From Thermoplasmata archaeon (GTDB taxonomy: Archaea > Thermoplasmatota > E2 > DHVEG-1 > B8-G13), in the NCBI GenBank assembly GCA_003649745.1, contig QMST01000041.1, forward strand, positions 1 through 5,690: DNA of 5,690 nt, given 5' to 3'. Under the pieces are notes generated by a model. The model was given only the letters and a program-made list of their open reading frames with translations, did no database searches and was not told the DNA's origin. Numbering within the stretch: the stretch's first letter is position 1; each line of letters starts with the position of its first letter. Of this stretch, positions 1-5,672 are shown one piece after another. A program made the position numbers and the translations under genes.

Positions 1-231
1 ACATTTCTCAAAAACTTTTACCAAAAACTGCTTGAGATTAAATGGGAAGCAGAAGAAATCCACAAAAGCATCTACTCCGTTGCCGAAGAAATAAAGGTAG
101 ACAAAAATATTGCTTTCAAAACTATATACCAAATACTTCTAGGTAAAGATAGAGGACCAAGAGCAGGATATTTCCTTTCCTCACTTGATAAGAAATTTGT
201 TTTGAAACAAATAGAAAAAGTAATTAACTAA
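1..231 (+). CDS. lysK: Class I lysyl-tRNA synthetase, C-terminal fragment (5' end outside window)
   Basis: Reading frame 1 is open from base 1 to a TAA at 229-231 and gives 76 residues with no start, so the gene enters from the left. The segment FKTIYQILLGKDRGPRAGYF, followed by LSSLDKKFV, resembles the C-terminal end of class I (archaeal-type) lysyl-tRNA synthetases, where an LLGK-x-x-GPR-x-G-x-FL-x-x-L signature lies just before the stop. The enzyme charges tRNA-Lys with lysine in the cytoplasm. The catalytic HIGH and KMSKS regions would lie upstream and cannot be checked. Class I LysRS is typical of most archaea and also occurs in some bacteria (spirochaetes, some alphaproteobacteria), so alone it does not fix the domain of life. 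The next gene on the same strand, a tRNA-A37 methylthiotransferase, fits a translation-related neighbourhood. The identification is by recognition of the C-terminal signature only. Confidence 0.85.
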   Translation, partial: TFLKNFYQKLLEIKWEAEEIHKSIYSVAEEIKVDKNIAFKTIYQILLGKDRGPRAGYFLSSLDKKFVLKQIEKVIN

Positions 232-250
232 CAACCCAAAAATTTATAAG

Positions 251-269
251 TTTTTCATATATTTTTTAT
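251..269 (+). terminator. T-rich tract after lysK, candidate archaeal terminator
   Basis: About 20 bases after the lysK stop there is a T5 run, then CATATA, then a T6 run followed by ATC. Archaeal RNA polymerase can terminate at oligo-T stretches without a stable hairpin, and no convincing GC stem precedes this tract. The placement is right for ending the lysK transcript, but T-rich stretches are common by chance in such AT-rich spacer DNA. Confidence 0.35.
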
Positions 270-410
270 CAAAAAATTATAGTTGGGAAGAAAGATATTA
301 GTTGTTATAATTGTTGTCCTTTTACTGAGATCAGTGAGATCCTCAAATACATGTCGCAATAAAAAATTTAATGTAGTTTCTTCTTTAATCTCAAGCTTCT
401 CATTCAAAAA

Positions 411-419
411 ATAAATAAA
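411..419 (+). promoter_or_regulatory. TATA-like element upstream of the methylthiotransferase gene
   Basis: ATAAATAAA, preceded by an A-run, is centred about 30 bases before the ATG at 446. A transcription start about 25 bases downstream would give a very short leader or none. The bases just before the ATG (TTTAGAA) contain no Shine-Dalgarno match, which fits near-leaderless initiation. The match to an archaeal TATA consensus is loose. Confidence 0.3.
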
Positions 420-445
420 CCATCGTAGTATCCTTTTCTTTAGAA

Positions 446-1702
446 ATGAAGGTATATATTGAAACCTATGGTTGCACTGCGAACAAAAGCGATGAAAGCA
501 TAATAAAGGGTTTGCTCCTAAAAAGAAAACATGATATAGTGGATAGTATAGACAGTGCAGATGCTGCTGTAATTTTAACCTGTACGGTTATAGGATCAAC
601 AGAACAACGTATGCTCCACAGGATCAGGGAGCTGCAAAAACACCCTCTAAAACTTGTTGTATCTGGTTGTATGGCTTCGGTTCAACCAGAACTTATAAAA
701 TCAGTTGCATCAAATGCTATACTTTTAACACCACGGCATATCCATCATATAGTAGATGTTTTAGAAAATAGAGATATCGAGTTCACGATAAAAGATAAAA
801 CTGGTTTACCAAGAAGATTTGATAGCATCATAGCACCTATCTCAATCTCTGAGGGCTGCATTTTTTCATGTTCCTATTGTATAACATCTCCGGCTAGAGG
901 CAAGCTAAGAAGTTTCCCAATCGAAGGAATAGTTAGAGATGTATGCCAGGCTGTTAAAAACGGCTGTAGAGAAATTCAACTCACAGCTCAAGATACAGCA
1001 TCATATGGTTTGGATATAAACAGTGATTTGGCTGAACTGCTAAACAGAGTATGTGAAATAAAAGACTTTTTCAAGATAAGAGTTGGAATGATGAACCCAT
1101 GGAGTCTGCTTAACAAACTAAACAACATCATAGAAGCATATGACAACCCGAAGATCTATAAATTCTTGCATCTGCCGGTTCAATCTGGTAGCAACTATAT
1201 CTTAGAAAAAATGAACAGAGGTTACACGCGAGAAGATTTCTTAAAAATAGTATCTGCATTTAGAGATAGATATCCAGGTATTACTATTTCAACAGATGTT
1301 ATAGTTGGATTTCCAGGTGAGGATGAAAAAGCATTCAATGAAACCATGGATTTAATAAAATCGACAAAGCCAGACATAGTGAATATAACCAGGTTTTCAG
1401 CTAGACCATTTACCAGAGCAAAAAAAATGAGAGAAAAAATACCGACAAAGGTTGCAAAAGAAAGATCTAGAAAACTAACAAAACTATGTAAAACAATCTC
1501 CAAAAAAATAAACCAGAAATATGTTGGCAAGAGATATGATGTGTTGATAACCGAGTATGACAAAAAGCACAACACCTTTGTTGGAAGAAATAAAAATTAT
1601 AAACCCATTGTTTTGAGAGAAAAAAACCTGTCTATTGGGGATATAGTATTTGTTGAAATAACAGAAGCATTTCCAACACATCTTCTCGGAAAAGTTATAT
1701 AA
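446..1702 (+). CDS. tRNA-A37 methylthiotransferase, e-MtaB/CDKAL1-like radical SAM enzyme
   Basis: This 418-residue protein has the three-part layout of methylthiotransferases. The N-terminal UPF0004 domain (about 1-115) holds the three cysteines that bind the auxiliary [4Fe-4S] cluster: C10 in ETYGC, C46 in TCT and C75 in SGCM. The radical SAM core (about 130-350) carries CxxxCxxC at C138, C142 and C145, then the family segments LTAQDTASYG, HLPVQSGS and STDVIVGFPGE. A C-terminal TRAM RNA-binding domain spans about 357-418. The STEQRM segment after C46 and the short size match the archaeal/eukaryotic branch, which converts N6-threonylcarbamoyladenosine (t6A37) to ms2t6A in tRNAs reading ANN codons, rather than MiaB or RimO. 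All six cluster cysteines are present, so it should be active. MKVYIETYGC is the usual N-terminus and supports the ATG at 446. There is no obvious ribosome binding site. GAPDH follows after 36 nt. Confidence 0.93.
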   Translation: MKVYIETYGCTANKSDESIIKGLLLKRKHDIVDSIDSADAAVILTCTVIGSTEQRMLHRIRELQKHPLKLVVSGCMASVQPELIKSVASNAILLTPRHIHHIVDVLENRDIEFTIKDKTGLPRRFDSIIAPISISEGCIFSCSYCITSPARGKLRSFPIEGIVRDVCQAVKNGCREIQLTAQDTASYGLDINSDLAELLNRVCEIKDFFKIRVGMMNPWSLLNKLNNIIEAYDNPKIYKFLHLPVQSGSNYILEKMNRGYTREDFLKIVSAFRDRYPGITISTDVIVGFPGEDEKAFNETMDLIKSTKPDIVNITRFSARPFTRAKKMREKIPTKVAKERSRKLTKLCKTISKKINQKYVGKRYDVLITEYDKKHNTFVGRNKNYKPIVLREKNLSIGDIVFVEITEAFPTHLLGKVI

Positions 1703-1712
1703 TGTTTTTATA
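1695..1712 (+). promoter_or_regulatory. TATA-like elements upstream of GAPDH
   Basis: Two overlapping AT-rich candidates lie just before GAPDH: TTATATAAT (1695-1703), overlapping the end of the preceding gene, and TTTTTATA (1705-1712). The second is centred about 30 bases before the preferred ATG at 1739, so a start site about 25 bases downstream would give an almost leaderless mRNA. The first would give a leader of roughly 14 nt. Either would let GAPDH be transcribed independently of the methylthiotransferase gene. Both rest on spacing and base composition alone. Confidence 0.4.
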
Positions 1713-1738
1713 TTTTAGAATAAAATGGGATGCACACG

Positions 1739-2746
1739 ATGATAAAGGTAGCTATTAACGGATTTGGTAGGATAGGTAGAAATACTCTAAGGGCAGCTTT
1801 AAAAGATAAAGAACATGGGAAAAAATTTGAAATTGTAGCGATAAATGATCTAGCAAATGTAAAGACCCTGGCTCATTTATTCAAGTATGATTCTGTATTT
1901 GGTACTTTTGAAGGAGAAATAAAAGCAAAGGATAATAAGTTAAAGATTAATGATAATGAAATAGCATTTTTTTCAGAGGTTAGACCATCTAATCTCCCAT
2001 GGAGTAAGCTTGGGATCGATGCTGTTATAGAATCCACAGGTATGTTTAGAAAAAAAGAAGACGCAGCTCAACATCTAAAAGCTGGAGCCAAGTATGTGAT
2101 CATAAGTGCACCAGCTAAGGATCCAGATGTTACCAGTATTGTTCTTGGTGTAAACGAAGAGATATTTGATCCCGAGAGAGATAAAATAGTTTCTATGGCA
2201 TCATGCACAACAAATAGTCTTGCTCCCCCTTTAAAAGTGTTAAACAACAAGTTTGGTATAGAAAGAGCATTTATGACAACTATACACGCATATACCAGTA
2301 ATCAACGTATACTTGATTTTCCACATAAGGATCTTAGAAGAGCGAGAGCAGCAGCTTTATCAATAATCCCAACAACCACCGGTGCTGCTAAAGCCATAGG
2401 CAGGGTTCTACCAGAGCTAGATGGTAAAATTGATGGTCTTGCTATGCGTGTACCAGTACCAGATGGGTCAATAACAGACATAACAGCAATGTTGAAACAA
2501 GAGGTTACAAAAGAGGATGTAAATAGGGAACTAAAAAGAGCAGCTGAGAACGAGTTAAACGGGATAATGGATTATACAGAAGAACCTATTGTATCAGTAG
2601 ATATTATAGGGAACCCTCATTCTGCAATAATAGATGGTCTAAGCACAAATACTATAGGAAATCTTGCAAAGGTTTTATCCTGGTATGATAATGAATGGGG
2701 TTACTCTTGTAGGCTTGTGGACCTAGTAAAATATATGTTTAAATAG
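1739..2746 (+). CDS. gap: Glyceraldehyde-3-phosphate dehydrogenase, class I (bacterial-type)
   Basis: This 335-residue protein catalyses the reversible phosphorylating oxidation of glyceraldehyde-3-phosphate to 1,3-bisphosphoglycerate. The Rossmann motif INGFGRIGR is at 6-14, and D37 at the end of the second strand suggests NAD binding. The active-site segment SCTTN has catalytic C156, H183 lies in TIHAYT, R237 is in RVPVPDGSITD, and WYDNEWGYS is at 315-323. These are class I hallmarks; archaeal class II enzymes have SCNTT and a different N-terminus. In the loop HAYTSNQRILDFPHKD the proline linked to NAD preference is kept, while the usual preceding leucine is phenylalanine. I prefer the ATG at 1739 because MIKVAINGFG is the family start; an in-frame ATG at 1730 would add three residues. 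PGK, the next enzyme of the pathway, follows after 53 nt. The sequence looks intact and full length. Confidence 0.96.
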   Translation: MIKVAINGFGRIGRNTLRAALKDKEHGKKFEIVAINDLANVKTLAHLFKYDSVFGTFEGEIKAKDNKLKINDNEIAFFSEVRPSNLPWSKLGIDAVIESTGMFRKKEDAAQHLKAGAKYVIISAPAKDPDVTSIVLGVNEEIFDPERDKIVSMASCTTNSLAPPLKVLNNKFGIERAFMTTIHAYTSNQRILDFPHKDLRRARAAALSIIPTTTGAAKAIGRVLPELDGKIDGLAMRVPVPDGSITDITAMLKQEVTKEDVNRELKRAAENELNGIMDYTEEPIVSVDIIGNPHSAIIDGLSTNTIGNLAKVLSWYDNEWGYSCRLVDLVKYMFK

Positions 2747-2755
2747 TTATTTCCC

Positions 2756-2768
2756 ATTTCTTTTTTTC
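2756..2768 (+). terminator. T-rich tract between GAPDH and PGK, possible partial terminator
   Basis: Ten bases after the GAPDH stop there is ATTTC followed by T7 and C. A run of seven T residues is enough for some termination by archaeal RNA polymerase. No TATA-like element is obvious between it and pgk, so full termination would leave pgk without a visible promoter. Partial read-through is therefore the more likely reading. It may also be only AT-rich spacer. Confidence 0.25.
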
Positions 2769-2783
2769 AAGCAGTTGTTAGAG

Positions 2784-2790
2784 AGGAGGT
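2784..2790 (+). promoter_or_regulatory. Strong Shine-Dalgarno site that fixes the TTG start of pgk
   Basis: AGGAGGT is an extended match to the 16S rRNA 3' end and sits nine bases before TTG at 2800. The same frame has a TAG stop at 2779-2781, and there is no ATG or GTG between it and the TTG. The spacing and the conserved N-terminus downstream select the TTG. No other gene start in this window has a comparable site. Confidence 0.85.
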
Positions 2791-2799
2791 AGTCTAAAA

Positions 2800-4050
2800 T
2801 TGGAAGAAGAAATAGATTTTTTTACTTTAGACGATTTTGATGTAGAGAATAAATGTGTTTTATTAAGAGTTGATTTTAACCTACCATTGGACAAAAACAC
2901 TTTTGAAATATTGGATCTAACTAGGATCAAACAAGCCCTACCGACAATTAAAGAGCTAATAAGTAAAAAAGCCAAAACCGTGGTACTAGCTCATCAGGGA
3001 AGACCTGGCAGCTGGGATTTTACCTCCATGGAAAAACATGCAAAGGCATTATCTAATTTACTCTCTCAACCAGTTAAATTTGTTGACGACATCTGTGGAG
3101 AAAAAGCTAGGAGAGAGATAGAGAATCTAAAACCTAGGGAAATATTATTCTTAGACAATGTAAGAAAAATCCCTGAGGAGATGGAAAAGAAAAACGCTGA
3201 AGAGCATGGTAAATCTGTTCTTGTAAAAAACCTGGCATCTCTCGCAGATTTTTTTGTTAACGATGCATTTGCAGCAGCACATAGAGCACAATGTTCTCTA
3301 ATTGGTTTCACATCAGTTCTACCTTCATGCGCTGGTAGACTTATGGAATCAGAAATTAAAACCTTGGAAAAACTTTTAAAAAAACCTGAGAAACCAGCTG
3401 TTTTTGTATTTGGCGGAGCAAAATTCTCAGACATAGCTATAACAATTGATAGATTACTTAGTAACAACACAGCAGATAAGATCATACTAACAGGTCTAGC
3501 AGCAAACGCGTTTCTCCTTGCTAAAGGATTCAACCTAGGCAAAGATAATACAAAGAAGATACTAGAGGAGGATGAAAACCTTGAAAAAATCAAAAATCTA
3601 CTCGCTAGATTCCAAGATAAACTGATCTTACCATTTGATTTAGCAGTAGAAGAAAATGGAAATAGAAAAGAAATAAACATTGAGGAATTACCAACACCGC
3701 ATAAAATATATGATATTGGAACAAAAACAATTGATTTAATCAAAAATATCCTATCCAATGCAAAAACTATTTTTCTATCAGGTCCATGTGGTGTTTTCGA
3801 AGAACAAAATTTTATGAGAGGAACCAAAGAAGTATTTGAGGCAATTGCCAAATCCAATGCATTTTCTATCGCAGGTGGTGGGCATACAGTAGCAGCAATA
3901 AAAAAACTAGGTTTAACAAAGGATTTCTCACATATCAGCACAGGTGGAGGTTCACTAGAGAGGTTTTTAATGGGAGAGAAACTACCTGTCATAGAGGCTT
4001 TAAAAGAGTCAAAGAAAAAATTTTTGAAAATAAAAAAAGAAGAAGAGTAA
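2800..4050 (+). CDS. pgk: Phosphoglycerate kinase, archaeal type, TTG start
   Basis: This 416-residue enzyme transfers phosphate between 1,3-bisphosphoglycerate and ADP, using the product of the GAPDH encoded just upstream. N-domain substrate motifs are RVDFN (23-27; D25, N27), AHQGRP, FLDNVRKIPEE and VNDAFAAAHR (153-162). C-domain nucleotide motifs are FGGAKFSD (GGAK at 205-208), ANAFL, GPCGVFE (328-334), AGGGHT (358-363) and STGGGSLERFL (380-390). HQGRP, VNDAFAAAHR and GGGHT are typical of archaeal PGKs, whereas bacterial enzymes usually have GGDT/GGDS at the last site. Length is normal for archaeal PGK. Translation must start at TTG: an in-frame stop lies 19 bases upstream, no other start codon intervenes, and an AGGAGGT site is correctly spaced. 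The N-terminus MEEEIDFFTLDDFDVENK aligns in character with family starts. A lysine-rich tail ends 7 nt before tldD. Confidence 0.97.
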   Translation: MEEEIDFFTLDDFDVENKCVLLRVDFNLPLDKNTFEILDLTRIKQALPTIKELISKKAKTVVLAHQGRPGSWDFTSMEKHAKALSNLLSQPVKFVDDICGEKARREIENLKPREILFLDNVRKIPEEMEKKNAEEHGKSVLVKNLASLADFFVNDAFAAAHRAQCSLIGFTSVLPSCAGRLMESEIKTLEKLLKKPEKPAVFVFGGAKFSDIAITIDRLLSNNTADKIILTGLAANAFLLAKGFNLGKDNTKKILEEDENLEKIKNLLARFQDKLILPFDLAVEENGNRKEINIEELPTPHKIYDIGTKTIDLIKNILSNAKTIFLSGPCGVFEEQNFMRGTKEVFEAIAKSNAFSIAGGGHTVAAIKKLGLTKDFSHISTGGGSLERFLMGEKLPVIEALKESKKKFLKIKKEEE

Positions 4051-4057
4051 AAATGCT

Positions 4058-5440
4058 ATGGATGAATACCAGATTGTTAAGAGGGCATTAAGTCTAGGTG
4101 CAGAATATTGTGACATTAGAGTAGAAGATACTATAGAGACAAATGTTAGTAGAAGAAACAAGGAGTTGTCTCGAGCTGTCTTGGGAAGCGAAAAAGGTTT
4201 TGGGATAAGAGTTCTTTTCAAAGGTGTATGGGGTTTTTTCTCCTCTAACAGTTTCTCAGTTACAGATCTAAAAAAAGCCTTGGACAAGGCTATAGATATT
4301 GCAAAAGCAGCAAGTACAACAAGTAGAGAAAAAGTTGAGCTAGCTGAAACCAAGGTTATTAGAGACGAGATAATATGGAAACCAAAAAATAATCCCCTGG
4401 ATGTGAGCATAGAAGAGAAAAACAAAATGCTTATAGAACTAGAAAAAGAAACCTATGGTTTCAATGAGATAAAAAGTGTTGACCAAAACTATGTAGATGA
4501 AAAAACAACCCTGCATTTTGTCAATAGTGAGGGCACAGATGTTAGTTATGAACTCACACGCGTATTCCTACAGGTAAACTTTGTTGCTAGAAGAGAAGGA
4601 AACATGAACAGCATGAGGTTTAGAATCGGTGGAACATGTGGATACGAGATATTTGATAAAAACAATCCAATTGAGATAGCATTGGAAAAAAGCAAAAAAA
4701 CTATAGAGATGTTAGATGCTAGACTTCCACCATCTGGAAGATTCACAGTTGTAGCTGATCCAGAGCTAACAGGGGTGTTTACACATGAGGCAGTTGGACA
4801 TGCCTGTGAGGCAGACCTAGTGGTCTCTGGGGAATCAATATTAAAGGACAGGATTGGAGAAAAAATTGCAAATGATGTCGTAGGCATAGTTGATGATCCA
4901 ACTATTGAAAATGCATTTGGCTCCATACCATATGATGATGAGGGTGTCAAAGCTAGATGTAAGACATTAATCAAAGATGGTGTGCTAACTGAGTATATAC
5001 TAAACAGAGAAACAGCAAAAAAACTAGGCTTAGATTATTCTAATGGCGGAGCAAGGGCGCAGTCATTTGCTTATAGACCTCTTGTCCGAATGAGCAACAC
5101 AATGATTCTACCAGGTGATCACTCTTTTGAGGAGCTTATAGAGGATATAAAACTTGGTGTATTTGCAAAGGGTACTAAAGGCGGACAGGTAGATGTGGTG
5201 AAAGGAAATTTCCAGTTCAACACTCAAGAGGCATATATGATAGAAAATGGTGAGATTACAAAACTGTTAAAAAATTTCTCACTTAGCGGTGAAATCCTTG
5301 ACACATTAAAAAACATAGATGCTCTTGGTAAAGAAATGCAAATCGGTGACCCTGGATTTTGTGGCAAAGGACAATTAGTCCCAGTGGGAGACGGCGGTCC
5401 CTTTACTAGGATAAAAAATGTGATAGTTGGTGGCATGTAA
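4058..5440 (+). CDS. tldD: TldD-type zinc metalloprotease (modulator of DNA gyrase family, U62)
   Basis: This 460-residue protein is a TldD-type member of the TldD/PmbA family. The zinc site is complete: H243-E244-A-V-G-H248 gives HExxxH, and C435 in GDPGFCGKG supplies the third ligand. The TldE/PmbA subunit normally lacks this site, so this is the catalytic half. Known TldD/TldE heterodimers cleave unfolded or modified peptides through a narrow cavity, as in microcin B17 maturation and CcdA degradation. The N-terminal domain (about 1-200) carries the family pattern around SRRNKELSRAVLGSEKGFGI; the catalytic C-domain follows. Length is normal for archaeal members. The start at 4058 gives MDEYQIVKRALSLGAEYCDIR, a typical N-terminus, with no clear ribosome binding site. 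It lies 7 nt after pgk, which suggests cotranscription and perhaps reinitiation. No tldE partner is seen here; it may lie downstream or elsewhere. Confidence 0.95.
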   Translation: MDEYQIVKRALSLGAEYCDIRVEDTIETNVSRRNKELSRAVLGSEKGFGIRVLFKGVWGFFSSNSFSVTDLKKALDKAIDIAKAASTTSREKVELAETKVIRDEIIWKPKNNPLDVSIEEKNKMLIELEKETYGFNEIKSVDQNYVDEKTTLHFVNSEGTDVSYELTRVFLQVNFVARREGNMNSMRFRIGGTCGYEIFDKNNPIEIALEKSKKTIEMLDARLPPSGRFTVVADPELTGVFTHEAVGHACEADLVVSGESILKDRIGEKIANDVVGIVDDPTIENAFGSIPYDDEGVKARCKTLIKDGVLTEYILNRETAKKLGLDYSNGGARAQSFAYRPLVRMSNTMILPGDHSFEELIEDIKLGVFAKGTKGGQVDVVKGNFQFNTQEAYMIENGEITKLLKNFSLSGEILDTLKNIDALGKEMQIGDPGFCGKGQLVPVGDGGPFTRIKNVIVGGM

Positions 5441-5449
5441 AATAACAAA

Positions 5450-5473
5450 CTTTTAAAGTAAATCTAATTTAAT
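5450..5473 (+). promoter_or_regulatory. Candidate promoter region of tRNA-Ala
   Basis: Two TATA-like elements precede the tRNA: CTTTTAAAG (5450-5458) and TAATTTAAT (5465-5473). The second is centred about 32 bases before the mature 5' end, close to the usual position of the archaeal tRNA box A. The first would imply a 5' leader of about 20 nt. A promoter is expected here because the tRNA lies 60 nt after tldD, but I cannot choose between the elements. Confidence 0.35.
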
Positions 5474-5481
5474 CATGATTA
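5470..5481. repeat. 12-bp perfect palindrome between tldD and tRNA-Ala
   Basis: TAATCATGATTA is a perfect inverted repeat. One G-T and one A-T pair would extend it by two bases on each side. It overlaps the right end of the candidate tRNA box A, so it could be an operator or simply a chance AT-rich palindrome. As RNA it would have almost no loop, so a hairpin terminator is unlikely. Confidence 0.3.
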
Positions 5482-5500
5482 GAATTATTTTGTAACCCTT

Positions 5501-5574
5501 GGGCTGGTAGATCAGTCTGGTAGATCGCCACCTTCGCAAGGTGGAGGCCACGGGTTCAAATCCCGTCCAGTCCA
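5501..5574 (+). tRNA. tRNA-Ala, anticodon CGC
   Basis: A complete 74-nt cloverleaf folds by hand. The acceptor stem is GGGCTGG/CCAGTCC, with T-A at positions 8-9. The D stem is GATC/GATC with the loop GG at 5519-5520. The anticodon stem is CCACC/GGTGG with loop TTCGCAA, the variable loop is AGGCC, and the T stem is ACGGG/CCCGT with loop TTCAAAT. The discriminator base is A at 5574. The anticodon CGC (5535-5537) reads GCG codons for alanine. The third acceptor pair is G3-U70 (5503 with 5571), the main identity element for alanyl-tRNA synthetase, which confirms the assignment independently. The 3' CCA is not encoded (the next bases are CTC), so it must be added after transcription. No intron is present. 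Confidence 0.97.
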
Positions 5575-5672
5575 CTCACTCCAACAGGAGAAAATTTTGC
5601 CAACAGATTTACATTTGAAGACCTCCAAATAGTTTGAAAATCTTTAAATTCTTATAGAAAATATAGGATAAC
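5575..5672. other. Spacer after tRNA-Ala, no gene seen
   Basis: This 98-nt spacer contains a direct repeat of CCAACAG (5581-5587 and 5600-5606) flanking AAAATTTT (5591-5598), then AT-rich sequence leading to the TATA-like box at 5643. There is no long T-run or strong stem after the tRNA, so its terminator is not obvious. The TTTT at 5595-5598 is the only nearby candidate. Confidence 0.35.
5643..5650 (+). promoter_or_regulatory. TATA-like box before a possible leaderless gene
   Basis: TTTAAATT is preceded by a purine-rich GAAAATC resembling a TFB recognition element. Its centre lies about 26 bases before the ATG at 5673, the spacing at which an archaeal transcript would begin at or next to the start codon. 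No Shine-Dalgarno site separates the two, in keeping with a leaderless message. Confidence 0.4.

Larger units (their letters stand above)
232..445. other. 214-nt intergenic region without a recognisable gene
   Basis: I see no coding sequence, tRNA or canonical C/D-box RNA here. Left to right it holds a TATA-like TTTATAAG (243-250), a T-rich tract (251-269), and a more mixed stretch around 285-355 that includes a near-tandem repeat of TGAGATC (326-332 and 335-341). That repeat can fold into two mutually exclusive small hairpins: ACTG/CAGT at 324-335 and TGAG/CTCA at 335-345. The rest is AT-rich down to an ATAAATAAA element (411-419) before the methylthiotransferase gene. It is long compared with the other spacers in this window (36, 53 and 7 nt between the protein genes), so an untranslated leader or a small RNA is possible but not shown. 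Confidence 0.4.

Noticed and set aside
318..350. Possible C/D-box small RNA in the lysK downstream spacer
   Set aside because: A CTGA (D-box-like) is present at 325-328, but no RTGATGA C box with proper spacing was found on either strand.
1222..1681. Antisense open frames within the methylthiotransferase gene
   Set aside because: They overlap the radical SAM and TRAM coding sequence. Their hydrophobic look comes from reverse-complementing Lys/Glu/Asn-rich codons.
1730..1738. ATG at 1730 as the GAPDH start
   Set aside because: It is in frame but adds Met-His-Thr before the usual family N-terminus MIKVAINGFG. The ATG at 1739 fits the family and the TATA spacing better, though 1730 is not excluded.
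3066..3992. A 308-codon open frame on the - strand inside pgk
   Set aside because: It lies fully antisense to a PGK with every family motif intact. Its translation is low-complexity Ser/Phe/Leu-rich with no recognisable domain, as expected from an antisense frame of A-rich coding DNA, and no start signals were seen.
4009..4974. Open frames on the - strand inside tldD (138 and 142 codons)
   Set aside because: Both are antisense to a conserved TldD sequence, rich in Ser/Leu/Phe and without motifs, so they are treated as shadows of the coding strand.
5570..5580. Encoded CCA tail on tRNA-Ala
   Set aside because: The base after discriminator A5574 begins CTC. The apparent TCCA at 5571-5574 is the end of the acceptor stem plus the discriminator.
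5581..5606. CCAACAG direct repeat after the tRNA as an integration (att) site
   Set aside because: The repeat is only 7 bp, does not duplicate the tRNA 3' end, and no integrase or mobile gene is in the window.
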